Source: CAZGVV01 sp964529155 (GTDB lineage: Bacteria; Pseudomonadota; Alphaproteobacteria; Rickettsiales; SXRF01). Taken from it: DNA of 26,136 nt. The stretch covers positions 1-26,136 of the forward strand of contig CAZGVV010000026.1 of assembly GCA_964529155.1 (NCBI GenBank), given 5' to 3'. The notes below the pieces were generated by a model that saw nothing but the letters and a program-made list of their open reading frames with translations, was not told where the DNA came from and made no database searches. Below, in pieces: positions 1-7,752 of this stretch; the first letter of the stretch is position 1, and each line of letters starts with the position of its first letter. The position numbers and the translations under genes are program-made.

Positions 1-691
1 CATTAAGGCGCGGTCGCGTTTACGCACTTCGGCAAGCATGGCATTAAACGCATGAGCCAGCATGCCAGTCTCGTCTTTATATCCCTCCGGCGCAGAGAGC
101 GAGTAATCCCCTTGCTCGGTAATCGCCTGAGCTGTTTTGGCTAAACGCAAGATCGGTGCGCTGATGGTGCGCTGAAAATAAATGGCAAGCAATAATGTGC
201 CGATCAATACCAGTGCTGTAGCCGTGCCACTGATGAAAAGAATTTTTCCGACATACGCGTCANNNNNNNNNNTGGCGAGTGTCAGAAGTAATAAGCACCG
301 TGCCCACGGATGCACCATTGTTTAAAATGCCTTGGATAACCGTAAGCATGTCCGGCTTTGGTTCGGCCTGGGTCGTTTGTGGGGGGCAATGATCGGATGC
401 TTCTGCTTCATAACCGGCGAATAATAGACCACGCGTATCGTATATGCAGGCGACGCGAATAGAAGGGTTGAGCCGGAAGATGTCCAGATTTTTACGCGCT
501 CTGTCATCGTCGAGGAATAAAAGCGCAGCGGAATTACGGTCGCCGGTGATAGCGGCGGTTACACCGAGCTCCTGGGCCGTACTTTTGCGCATATCATAAA
601 TCAAATACGTCATGATCGCCGAAACGGTGAGAACCACCGCGGCGATGCTAATACCCATAATAGTGAGGGTGAGCTTATGTTTAATCGACAT
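1..691 (-). CDS. Membrane sensor protein, CHASE8-like + HAMP (N-terminal part; runs off window)
   Basis: Amino-terminal half of an inner-membrane signalling protein. Residues about 7-30 form a first membrane segment. A periplasmic sensor stretch follows with a GDRNSAALLFLDDDRARKNL block and an ACIYDTRG block, the pattern of CHASE8 domains. After the N-run at 263-272 the reading resumes with a second membrane segment (ALVLIGTLLLAIYF) and a HAMP domain (RTISAPILRLAKTA ... HAFNAMLAEVRKRD) up to base 1. With 10 N the two halves are out of frame; a gap of 9 or 12 would join them, so I treat this as one gene with a placeholder gap, not a frameshift. The output domain lies outside the window. Such N-termini usually precede a histidine kinase or a GGDEF domain, and which one applies here cannot be seen. 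The start ATG at 691 is followed by a typical short cytoplasmic basic stretch (MSIKHK). Confidence 0.8.
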
Positions 692-796
692 CGTTTTATG
701 TAGCGAGCACGCTAATACCCCTGATTAATAGAAAGAATATGGCTGATTCTAGGGGGCGTAGATTAAGAATCGCCTAAAATTAAGCTAAAAACTTAT

Positions 797-1771
797 TTAA
801 ATTGCAACCGCCAGCGAAGGCCTGGGGTGGATTTTCTGAATATCGGCGTCATATATGGAAGGAAGATACTCATGAAATACAATGGCTTCTTTGATCGGTG
901 GGTGTGCAGCCTCTGGGCCAAATAACGTAATAAGGGCCCCGTTTTGGTTGAGTGCTTTCCACTGTGCACAAAAGGCCGGGTAATTATCGGCACGCTGTTC
1001 AGGTTGCGGCTGGCCAGTGCAGCGGGCGAGGGAAGCGATCACGCGCCATAAATCCGCTTCCGAGCCCGGGACTCGGTCGTCCCAATATTCACTCTGCAGG
1101 GGGGCCAGTGCCAGCCCATGTTTGATTGCAGCCCGCTGAAATGCGCGTTCTTTGAGGAGTCGTGCTTCGCGTTGCTCAGGGGTAATGCTTGCGCCCGTAT
1201 AATCGCGGTGATTAATTTTCATATCTAGATTATCAAAGCGCTCAATTTCACGACCTTCGGAATCTACAAGTGAACTATCCACTGCCAGCGCCCGGTTATG
1301 GGCGCTTTTGCCCGGTGCAGCGAGTAAGCCGTCCGCCAGCCATTGGGGGTCAGCATCGTTTATTAGCCGTTCAGTGGCGTTTACGGTGCGCAGTCCATCA
1401 TAGACCCGAAGTCTTAGGCGGTGGTCAGGGTTATGATGATATAAATCGACCGCTGCATCCACCACCACATCGGCTAATTGCTTATGCAGCAGCAACGGCA
1501 TGTTAGAGGCATAGGCCTTGCCAAATTTATTTACACGATCATTCATCGGTGTGGCATCATATGTCGCGGCATCTGCCTCGATAATGCGGTTATCGGAAGT
1601 GTAGACCAGGGAGTTTTGCGCATAGGCAACTACGGTTTCCAGTGGGTCGATTCCATTGCAGCGCGCGATGCGTTCTTCGCGGCGATAGGTCTCCAGCGGC
1701 ACGAGCTGGGCATCCATCGGTGGACCCAAGCCCAGTATACGCAATACCCGCGAAAAAACGTTGTTACTCAT
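797..1771 (-). CDS. VanX-like D-Ala-D-Ala dipeptidase family protein (M15D), altered metal site
   Basis: A 324-residue protein related to VanX/DdpX zinc dipeptidases, which split D-Ala-D-Ala. Visible family marks are VYDGLR (R128, equivalent to the YDGYR arginine of VanX), SAHNRALAVD with the first two zinc ligands H158 and D165, the LDM segment near 182, and an acidic Glu-Tyr-Trp motif at 228-230. In VanX this last motif is EWWH, giving the catalytic Glu and the third zinc ligand His. Here it reads SEYWDD, so the His is missing and Asp231 stands in its place, or two residues were lost. Activity is therefore uncertain. No signal peptide is evident. The start codon overlaps the stop of the upstream DUF599 gene as TAATG, so the two are probably translationally coupled. 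It may act on cell-wall peptides, or be a non-catalytic or differently metallated homologue. Confidence 0.72.
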   Translation of the reverse strand: MSNNVFSRVLRILGLGPPMDAQLVPLETYRREERIARCNGIDPLETVVAYAQNSLVYTSDNRIIEADAATYDATPMNDRVNKFGKAYASNMPLLLHKQLADVVVDAAVDLYHHNPDHRLRLRVYDGLRTVNATERLINDADPQWLADGLLAAPGKSAHNRALAVDSSLVDSEGREIERFDNLDMKINHRDYTGASITPEQREARLLKERAFQRAAIKHGLALAPLQSEYWDDRVPGSEADLWRVIASLARCTGQPQPEQRADNYPAFCAQWKALNQNGALITLFGPEAAHPPIKEAIVFHEYLPSIYDADIQKIHPRPSLAVAI

Positions 1772-2448
1772 TATTTCGCCAGATTATCCAGTGTGCTGGA
1801 TCGGTATTCGCGGCGGTGGGTTACATACACCACCCAGGCAGTTGCGCCAATGAACGCCAATGGATGAATAAACCACCCAAGCGCCGCCAGCCCGAAATAA
1901 TATGCCCGTAACCCGTTATTGAAATGCCGCGCCGCATTGGCCACCAACGCCGCGCCTTTTTGTGCAATGCGCTCATGTTCTGACACACGGTCATGGGCAC
2001 TGGGTGCGGCGGTGATAAAAATACCGGCATAATTATATTGCCGCATGGACCAGGTGTATTTGAAAAACGAATAGATAAAAATCAGGATCAGCAGGAAGAT
2101 TTTTACTTCCCACAAAAATCCGCTGGCTTGGGTCGCAAACGGAATCGCGTCGATAATTGCGCTGGCACGGTCATGGTAGCCGAGCATGGTCATAAGACCA
2201 AGCAGGATAAAGATGGTGGTGTTGGCAAAAAACGTGATACTGCGCGAAAGGTTGCCGACCATGATAGCATCCATCGTCCGCTGCTCACGCTTGAGCATTT
2301 CCCGCATCCACTCCAACCGGTAACGGCTGGTGGCAGCCAGCAAATTGGATTGCCCGGGACGGTCGGCATAGCGCGTATAAGCAGTCCACGACGCGACAAA
2401 AAACAGGAAGGCGACGAGGTCTAGCCAATGGGTGAAAAGAAGATCCAT
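1771..2448 (-). CDS. DUF599 family membrane protein
   Basis: A 225-residue integral membrane protein of unknown function that matches the DUF599 pattern: an N-terminal membrane helix (about 8-26, with an FFVASWTAYTRYA tail), an amphipathic basic stretch RLEWMREMLKRE, the conserved DAIMVGNLSRSITFFANTT segment, and further helices near 73-92, 113-131 and 185-210. Four membrane segments are visible. It precedes the VanX-like gene with a 1-nt TAATG overlap, so both are likely read from one transcript. The start ATG at 2448 gives the usual short N-terminus. Upstream, 63 bp separate it from the end of trpC on the same strand. Confidence 0.75.
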   Translation of the reverse strand: MDLLFTHWLDLVAFLFFVASWTAYTRYADRPGQSNLLAATSRYRLEWMREMLKREQRTMDAIMVGNLSRSITFFANTTIFILLGLMTMLGYHDRASAIIDAIPFATQASGFLWEVKIFLLILIFIYSFFKYTWSMRQYNYAGIFITAAPSAHDRVSEHERIAQKGAALVANAARHFNNGLRAYYFGLAALGWFIHPLAFIGATAWVVYVTHRREYRSSTLDNLAK

Positions 2449-2511
2449 GGGAAGAAATTTAGAATAAAAAAATACGCAAGGGAAGAGAAACTATAGATTT
2501 TATCAGCAATA

Positions 2512-3309
2512 TTAATTCTCCAGTAACCGCTTTGTCGCCTCTGCCACATCCGATTGCCGCATCAGGCTTTCGCCCACAAGGAAGCTGGTAATGCCGTGGC
2601 TGGAGAGGTGTGTCATATCGTCATGCGTGAAAATGCCGCTTTCGCTGACGACGTGGATGGCTGGCGGTAACAGGCGCGCTAAATATTCCGAGGTCTTTAG
2701 CGATACCTCAAACGTACGCAGATTGCGGTTATTGATGCCGATCATCTTGGCATCCGGCAGATGCGTAAGCGCCCGGTCCAGTTCACGTTCGTCATGTACT
2801 TCAATCAGCACATCGAGCATCAGGCTTTGTGCCGCGTGAAAAAGCTCAGCGGCCTGGGCGTCGGATAGCGCGGCCATGATGAGGAGAATACAGTCTGCTT
2901 CCAATGCGCGTGATTCGATAATTTGATACGGCTCGAGCATAAAATCCTTGCGTAAACACGGCAAGTCGCATGCGGCGCGTGCTTGGTGCAGATACTCATC
3001 CGCACCTTGAAAATACGGTACATCCGTCAACACGGATAAACACGCCGCGCCGCCGGTTGCATAGGCTTCCGCCAGATATTCAGGCTGAAAATCTATGCGG
3101 ATAATGCCTTTGCTGGGACTTGCTTTTTTGATTTCAGCAATTAAACCAAACCCGCCTGTTTTGCGTTTGGCTTCTAATGCTCGTTGAAAACCACGTGGCG
3201 CGGGCATGGAATGGGCATCTGCCAGCAGCGAGCTTTCGCTGCGCTGTTGTTTGCGGCGGCGGATATGGTCACGCTTGTGGGCGCAGATTTCAGAGAGAAC
3301 GTCAGCCAT
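2512..3309 (-). CDS. trpC: Indole-3-glycerol phosphate synthase
   Basis: Converts carboxyphenylaminodeoxyribulose phosphate to indole-3-glycerol phosphate in tryptophan synthesis. The 265-residue length is normal for the single-domain bacterial enzyme. Family motifs are in order: AEIKKASPSKG (59-68, catalytic/substrate Glu and Lys), LSVLTD near 91, LRKDF near 119 (catalytic Lys), ESRALEAD, GINNRNL near 196 and VSESGI near 222. It stands alone here without trpD, trpF or trpB, so the pathway is split in this genome. It is divergent from psd with only 62 bp between the start codons. The minus strand of that spacer carries a perfect TTGACA hexamer at 3338-3343 but no convincing -10 at the right distance. 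Confidence 0.96.
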   Translation of the reverse strand: MADVLSEICAHKRDHIRRRKQQRSESSLLADAHSMPAPRGFQRALEAKRKTGGFGLIAEIKKASPSKGIIRIDFQPEYLAEAYATGGAACLSVLTDVPYFQGADEYLHQARAACDLPCLRKDFMLEPYQIIESRALEADCILLIMAALSDAQAAELFHAAQSLMLDVLIEVHDERELDRALTHLPDAKMIGINNRNLRTFEVSLKTSEYLARLLPPAIHVVSESGIFTHDDMTHLSSHGITSFLVGESLMRQSDVAEATKRLLEN

Positions 3310-3371
3310 GCGCTGTTGTCCCGCCTATTTATTTACTTGTCAACCAGCGCAAAGCTGCTATCTCCATATTT

Positions 3372-4088
3372 ATGTTAAAAATTGAGAATTCCGTAGTTCA
3401 ATCTATCCGAGATGGCATCCCGCCAATTCACCGCGCCGGCTGGCCATTTATCGCGCTGTTTGCGGGAGTGAGTCTGCTATTGGCCTTGTTCTGGGCGCCA
3501 TTTGGCTGGATAGGGTTAGTGCTAACGCTTTGGTGTGTCTATTTCTTCCGTGACCCATACCGAGTTACTCCAATCCGTGAAGGGCTGGTGGTCAGCCCCG
3601 GGGACGGGATAGTTTCCAACATTACCTCCGTAGTTCCGCCTGCGGAAATGGAAATCGGCACGGCAGAACGCGTACGAGTCAGCATTTTTCTTAGCGTATT
3701 CAATGTGCACGTGAACCGCATTCCCCATGAAGGCAGCATAGCGAAATTGCATTATGTGCCAGGTACGTTCGTTAATGCTTCGCTGGATAAAGCCAGTGAG
3801 GACAATGAACGCCAGCTGATCCGCATTACCATGCCAGATGGCCGTGATCTGGGAGTGGTTTTAATCGCAGGGTTGGTGGCGCGCCGCATCGTGTGCGACC
3901 TGAAAGAAGGCCAGAGTGTGAAAACCGGCGAGCGTCTGGGGATTATACGCTTTGGTAGTCGGGTGGATGTATATCTGCCACCGGGCGTCGTGCCGCAAGT
4001 GATGGTAGGTCAGGTGATGGTGGGGGGTGAAACCATATTGGCCGATTTGAGCAGCACGGAAGCGGCCCGTGTCGGAGTGCGGCATTAG
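3372..4088 (+). CDS. psd: Phosphatidylserine decarboxylase proenzyme (short form)
   Basis: Makes phosphatidylethanolamine from phosphatidylserine at the inner membrane. The 238-residue protein is of the short alphaproteobacterial type. Two membrane segments lie at about 25-40 and 44-58, followed by YFFRDPYR, SPGDG (D78), FNVHVNRIP (H113) and RFGSRVDVYLP. The enzyme is made as a proenzyme that cuts itself between Gly195 and Ser196, giving the pyruvoyl cofactor on the new Ser end; those residues are intact. I chose the ATG at 3372 because the reading frame upstream overlaps trpC on the other strand and does not look like family sequence. The next gene, pssA, begins 1 nt after this stop and supplies the substrate, so the two form an operon. 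Confidence 0.95.
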   Translation: MLKIENSVVQSIRDGIPPIHRAGWPFIALFAGVSLLLALFWAPFGWIGLVLTLWCVYFFRDPYRVTPIREGLVVSPGDGIVSNITSVVPPAEMEIGTAERVRVSIFLSVFNVHVNRIPHEGSIAKLHYVPGTFVNASLDKASEDNERQLIRITMPDGRDLGVVLIAGLVARRIVCDLKEGQSVKTGERLGIIRFGSRVDVYLPPGVVPQVMVGQVMVGGETILADLSSTEAARVGVRH

Positions 4089-4089
4089 C

Positions 4090-4869
4090 ATGCCCCGCTT
4101 CCGCGAAGAAAACGAACGACAAACCCGGCGTTTCCGGCGCACACAGCCCTTATCCAGACTTTTTCCTAATTTAATAACCATCGCAGGTCTCTGCTGCGGC
4201 CTGTCTGCCGTCCGGTTTGCGTTGGCAGAAAAATGGGAATTCTCTGTGGCGTTTATACTTGCTGCCGCCATCATTGACGGCATGGATGGCCGTATTGCGC
4301 GGTTACTGGGTGCGACTTCCATTTTTGGCGCGCAGTTGGATTCATTGTCCGATTTTGTATGTTTCGGCGTGTCCCCGGCGTTGGTAATGTATTTGTGGCA
4401 ACTGCATGACATCAAAGGCATTGGTTGGGCGGTCGTGTTGTTTTATGCCATATGCTGCGCCTTGCGTTTGGCGCGGTTTAACACCGGCATCATGGAAAAC
4501 AAACAGGCCAGCTGGCAAAAACAATTTTTTACCGGTGTTCCGTCACCTGCTGGTGGAATCTTATGTTTGTTGCCGCTGGTAGCCTATTTACATTTTGAAG
4601 GCGATTTAGCGTTGCCGACCTGGTTGGTGGCACTGCACGTATTCGTCATGGCAGGACTCATGGCCAGCCGCATTCCAACGTTTGCCGCTAAACATATCCG
4701 CATTAAGCCAGAATTGATTTTGCCGGTAACCGTTATCTGCGCAGGGCTTGTGGCATTATTTATCATTGAGCCATGGGGCACAGTATGTGGCCTTGGAATG
4801 TTATATTTGATTTCTATTCCGCTAGGCGTTGCTTATTACCGCAAACTCAGCCGCAACGCAGCTTCATAA
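4090..4869 (+). CDS. pssA: CDP-diacylglycerol-serine O-phosphatidyltransferase
   Basis: Transfers serine onto CDP-diacylglycerol to give phosphatidylserine, the substrate of the preceding psd product. The CDP-alcohol phosphotransferase signature is complete: D63-x2-D66-G67-x2-A70-R71-x8-G80-x3-D84-x3-D88. The rest is a multi-pass hydrophobic protein typical of the PssA/Sss subclass II, 259 residues. I prefer the ATG at 4090, directly after the psd stop, with GGAG at 4074-4077 as a somewhat distant ribosome site. A GTG at 4069 would extend the protein by seven residues and overlap psd. The 3' end overlaps the convergent SemiSWEET gene by 23 bp. Confidence 0.95.
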   Translation: MPRFREENERQTRRFRRTQPLSRLFPNLITIAGLCCGLSAVRFALAEKWEFSVAFILAAAIIDGMDGRIARLLGATSIFGAQLDSLSDFVCFGVSPALVMYLWQLHDIKGIGWAVVLFYAICCALRLARFNTGIMENKQASWQKQFFTGVPSPAGGILCLLPLVAYLHFEGDLALPTWLVALHVFVMAGLMASRIPTFAAKHIRIKPELILPVTVICAGLVALFIIEPWGTVCGLGMLYLISIPLGVAYYRKLSRNAAS

Positions 4870-5104
4870 CCAGAATAGTTGCGGCTAACATAAAAGTAAT
4901 AAGATTGGCCAGTAAAAGCGCCATACTGCCAATCATCCAGCCATAAATCGCCCATAGGGCAAGACCGGTAACAATGGCAACATACATGCCGAGTGATAAG
5001 CTTGATGTATCTCGTGTTCGTAATGTCTTTACCGCTTGCGGCACATATGCAAGCGTCGTAAGTGTGCCGGCGACAGCACTGATCCATTCGGGATTAAGGG
5101 CCAT
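4847..5104 (-). CDS. SemiSWEET / PQ-loop (MtN3) family small transporter
   Basis: An 85-residue protein with three membrane helices, the size of a bacterial SemiSWEET, which works as a dimer to move sugars across the membrane. The PQ-loop is clear: LAYVPQAVKTLRTRDTSSLSL, then GLALWAIYGW and a third helix containing an Asn (LLLANLITF) as in the family. Substrate cannot be told from sequence. It is the last gene of the ctaA-hemA-yciA cluster, its ATG 2 nt beyond the yciA stop, so it is almost certainly co-transcribed. Its end overlaps the end of pssA on the opposite strand. Confidence 0.88.
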   Translation of the reverse strand: MALNPEWISAVAGTLTTLAYVPQAVKTLRTRDTSSLSLGMYVAIVTGLALWAIYGWMIGSMALLLANLITFMLAATILVMKLRCG

Positions 5105-5106
5105 AA

Positions 5107-5481
5107 TTACACCGCTATCGCCACCGGTTTGCGGTCCGGCCCGATGGCTACGAATACGAAGCGGCCTTCTGTGACCTGTTCCTGCTTGTGGCTTTCTTTA
5201 CGCTCGACAATCGCCTCGATTTTTACCGTAATGCTGGTGCGCCCTATTTTTTCAATGGTTGCATAGCAAACAAGGCAATCGCCTACAAACACCGGCTGGT
5301 GAAAAACAAAATTATCGATGGCTACCGTCACCACCTTGTTCGTCGTTACTTTGCGTGCGTGCAAATACGCGGCTAAATCCATCTGGCTCAAAATCCAGCC
5401 ACCAAACATATCGCCGTCCGGGTTAGTATCCCCCGGCATCGCCACTACTTTAATCACCAGTTCCTTTTGTCCTGTAATCAT
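5107..5481 (-). CDS. yciA: Acyl-CoA thioesterase, YciA type (hotdog fold)
   Basis: Hydrolyses acyl-CoA to free acid and CoA. The 124-residue protein carries the YciA signature MPGDTNPDGDMFGGWILSQM with the conserved Asn/Asp-Gly-Asp and the GGW-x-Met helix, then VVTVAIDNFVFHQPVFVGD, the hotdog beta-strand region. Homologues are soluble hexamers. The start ATG overlaps the hemA stop by 4 nt (ATGA), indicating translational coupling. Why a thioesterase follows 5-aminolevulinate synthase is not shown by the sequence; buffering of CoA esters near a succinyl-CoA-using enzyme is only a guess. Confidence 0.92.
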   Translation of the reverse strand: MITGQKELVIKVVAMPGDTNPDGDMFGGWILSQMDLAAYLHARKVTTNKVVTVAIDNFVFHQPVFVGDCLVCYATIEKIGRTSITVKIEAIVERKESHKQEQVTEGRFVFVAIGPDRKPVAIAV

Positions 5482-6725
5482 GCGGCGCGCTTAATATCCA
5501 GTCGCTCGAAAATCCAGGCCAGTGCACGCGTAAGCTCCACCATCATCTCACTGGTGTGTTGCGGTGTGGGCGTTACGCGCAAACGCTCCAGCCCGCGCGG
5601 AACGGTGGGGTAATTGATCGGCTGCACGTAAATATCAAAATTATGCAGCAACATGTCCGATGCCTGCCGCGCAAGTGTGGCATCACCCACCAGAATCGGA
5701 ATGATATGGCTTTCCGTATGCATTACCGGAATATGCGTACGATATAGCATGTCTTTGAGCACGCTGACATTATGCTGCTGTTCTTTGCGCTCCGCATCGG
5801 ATTCCATTAAATAACGAATAGCCGCGATGGCGCCGGCGGCGAGTACGGGGGGGATGGTGGTGGTAAAAATAAATCCCGGTGCATAGGAGCGAATGGCATC
5901 CACAAAGGCGCGGCTGCCGGTGATATATCCGCCCATTACGCCATACGCTTTGGCCAGCGTACCTTGAATAATGGTGACGCGGTCCATCACTCCCTCGCGC
6001 TCCGCAATACCTGCTCCCCGGGCACCATACATGCCTACGGCATGTACTTCGTCCAGATAGGTGATCGCATTATAACGGGCGGCCAGATCGCAATAAGCAG
6101 CAATCGGCGCGATGTCGCCTTCCATGGAATAGACCGATTCAAAAGCGATGATTTTAGGGCGCGTTGGGTCAGTGGCGGCGAGCAATTCCTCCAGATGAGC
6201 CAAATCATTGTGCCGGAAAATATGCTTCTCCGCCTGGCTATGACGAATGCCGTGGATCATCGATGCATGGTTGCACGCGTCGGAAAAAATAACCGGGTTA
6301 GGCAAAATCGCGCTTAAGGTAGAAAGCGTGGCGTCATTGGCGACATAACCAGAGGTAAATACCAGCGCGGCTTGCTTGCGATGTAAATCCGCAAGCAGTG
6401 CTTCAAGTTCCACCATTAAATGATGGGTTCCTGAAATATTACGAGTCCCACCTGCGCCTGCACCGTAACGGGCAAGGGCGTCATGCATGGCGGCCATCAC
6501 CTCCGCATTGTGGCCCATGCCAAGGTAATCATTGCTGCACCACACGGTAACATTGCGGCCTGTGACATGGCTGCGTGCCTGAGGGTGAAAGCCAACGCGG
6601 CGCTCCAAATCATTGAACACCCGGTAACGCCCTTCCGCTTTAATGCGGTCAATAGCAATGGCGAAATGCTGTTCGTAATCAACGGGGAGTGGCTTGATGA
6701 GCGTCAGCGGCATGGCATAGTCCAT
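5478..6725 (-). CDS. hemA: 5-aminolevulinate synthase (C4 pathway)
   Basis: PLP enzyme condensing glycine with succinyl-CoA to 5-aminolevulinate, the first step of heme synthesis in alphaproteobacteria and mitochondria. The 415 residues contain RYRVFNDLER near 33, WCSNDYLGMG (62-71), GAGAGGTRNISGTHH (88-102), the cofactor pair D225 and H228 in YLDEVHAVG, and the PLP lysine K259 in GTLAKAYGVMGGY. An alternative ATG at 6713 (MPLTLIKP) would shorten the N-terminus by four residues. The gene starts inside the 3' end of ctaA (35-47 bp overlap) and overlaps yciA by 4 nt, so ctaA, hemA, yciA and the SemiSWEET gene form one tight unit. ctaA uses the heme whose synthesis this enzyme starts. Confidence 0.97.
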   Translation of the reverse strand: MDYAMPLTLIKPLPVDYEQHFAIAIDRIKAEGRYRVFNDLERRVGFHPQARSHVTGRNVTVWCSNDYLGMGHNAEVMAAMHDALARYGAGAGGTRNISGTHHLMVELEALLADLHRKQAALVFTSGYVANDATLSTLSAILPNPVIFSDACNHASMIHGIRHSQAEKHIFRHNDLAHLEELLAATDPTRPKIIAFESVYSMEGDIAPIAAYCDLAARYNAITYLDEVHAVGMYGARGAGIAEREGVMDRVTIIQGTLAKAYGVMGGYITGSRAFVDAIRSYAPGFIFTTTIPPVLAAGAIAAIRYLMESDAERKEQQHNVSVLKDMLYRTHIPVMHTESHIIPILVGDATLARQASDMLLHNFDIYVQPINYPTVPRGLERLRVTPTPQHTSEMMVELTRALAWIFERLDIKRAA

Positions 6726-7728
6726 GTAAGGCGGTTACCGTTAAGGCAAACAAAACAAGGCCGGTGCATTGATGCGCAAGTGCCAGAAAAAGCGGCGCTT
6801 GCAGCAGCAGTGTCATGATGCCAAGTCCAACCTGCAATAATGCGACCAGCGGCAACGCAACCAGTACCGTACCAAGCATGCCTTTCATAGCATAAAGCTT
6901 CCCGGCAAACCACCAGAAACCATAGCTGAGAATGATTATCACCGCCAGCCAGCGGTGGAGGAATTGAATGGTGGCAATGTTGTGCAAAAAGGGTGCTTGC
7001 AATGCTTCCTCAGGGAGAAATACCCCGTTCATGGTTGGAAAAGTATTATAAATCAATCCTCCATGCAGCCCCGCGAGGAATGCGCCCAGAACAATCTGCA
7101 GGCAGAGCAGGGTAAGAATAATAGCCAGAGGGGTGCGCGTTTTTGGGTTTGGGGTGGTATTTTTCAACCCCCTCACATCCAGCGCACTCCATAGCAAAAG
7201 GGCGAATAAGGCAAACGCCAGGCTTAAATGCAGTGCCAGCCGGAGGTGGCTGACATACGGGTCATTCACCAGCCCGCTTTTTACCATGTACCACCCCATG
7301 ACGCCCTGCAAACCGCCAAGCGCAAAGATAGCCAGCAGGCGAACGCCAAATTTTCGTGAAAAAGTGCGGCGCAGGGCAAATCCTACAAATGGAAGAAAAA
7401 ATACGATCCCCACCGTTCGACCTAGCAAACGATGCAGAAATTCCGGCCAGAAAATCTCCTGAAATGTGAGCATATTCATATCAGGGTTAATTTTAGCAAA
7501 TTGGGGCGTGGCGCGATACGCGGCGAATTCTTCTTCCCATGCCATATGAGACAGCGGGGGTATTATCCCATGCAGCGGTTTCCAGCTGGTGATGGAAAGC
7601 CCGGACCCTGACAGGCGCGTATAGCCGCCCACCGCCACCATCAACGCCACCAGCAAGGCGCAAAGCAGGAGCCAGCGGCTGACGGCTTTTGCCTGCGTGG
7701 GGTTGAGCATTGTGTTTGTGTGCATCAT
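6679..7728 (-). CDS. ctaA: Heme A synthase (CtaA/COX15 type)
   Basis: Oxidises heme O to heme A for aa3-type cytochrome c oxidase. The 349-residue polytopic membrane protein has the alphaproteobacterial/mitochondrial COX15 pattern: GGYTRLSGSGLSITSWKP (34-51), GIIPP, the PEFLHRLLGR helix (H99), a second His in LALHLSLAF, then HRWLAVI and HQCTGLV. These four histidines in two helix pairs are the expected heme ligands. A start at 7710 (MLNPTQ) is possible as well as 7728. It is the first gene of the minus-strand heme cluster, and its 3' end overlaps hemA. Its promoter would lie in the short space to the divergent oxidase-like gene, which contains an N-run (7742-7751), so regulation cannot be read. 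Confidence 0.95.
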   Translation of the reverse strand: MMHTNTMLNPTQAKAVSRWLLLCALLVALMVAVGGYTRLSGSGLSITSWKPLHGIIPPLSHMAWEEEFAAYRATPQFAKINPDMNMLTFQEIFWPEFLHRLLGRTVGIVFFLPFVGFALRRTFSRKFGVRLLAIFALGGLQGVMGWYMVKSGLVNDPYVSHLRLALHLSLAFALFALLLWSALDVRGLKNTTPNPKTRTPLAIILTLLCLQIVLGAFLAGLHGGLIYNTFPTMNGVFLPEEALQAPFLHNIATIQFLHRWLAVIIILSYGFWWFAGKLYAMKGMLGTVLVALPLVALLQVGLGIMTLLLQAPLFLALAHQCTGLVLFALTVTALHGLCHAADAHQATPR

Positions 7729-7752
7729 GGGATAATTCTTGNNNNNNNNNNT

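Noticed and set aside
1993..2424. 143-residue plus ORF
   Set aside because: Shadow of the DUF599 gene; no family match and unfavourable composition.
3861..4421. 186-residue minus ORF across psd and pssA
   Set aside because: Both plus-strand genes are well-supported enzymes with full motifs; the minus frame is a shadow.
7720..7741. ATG-started N-terminus MHHGIIL for the oxidase-like gene
   Set aside because: It lies over the ctaA start on the other strand and is joined only through the 10 N; the true start is more likely inside the gap.
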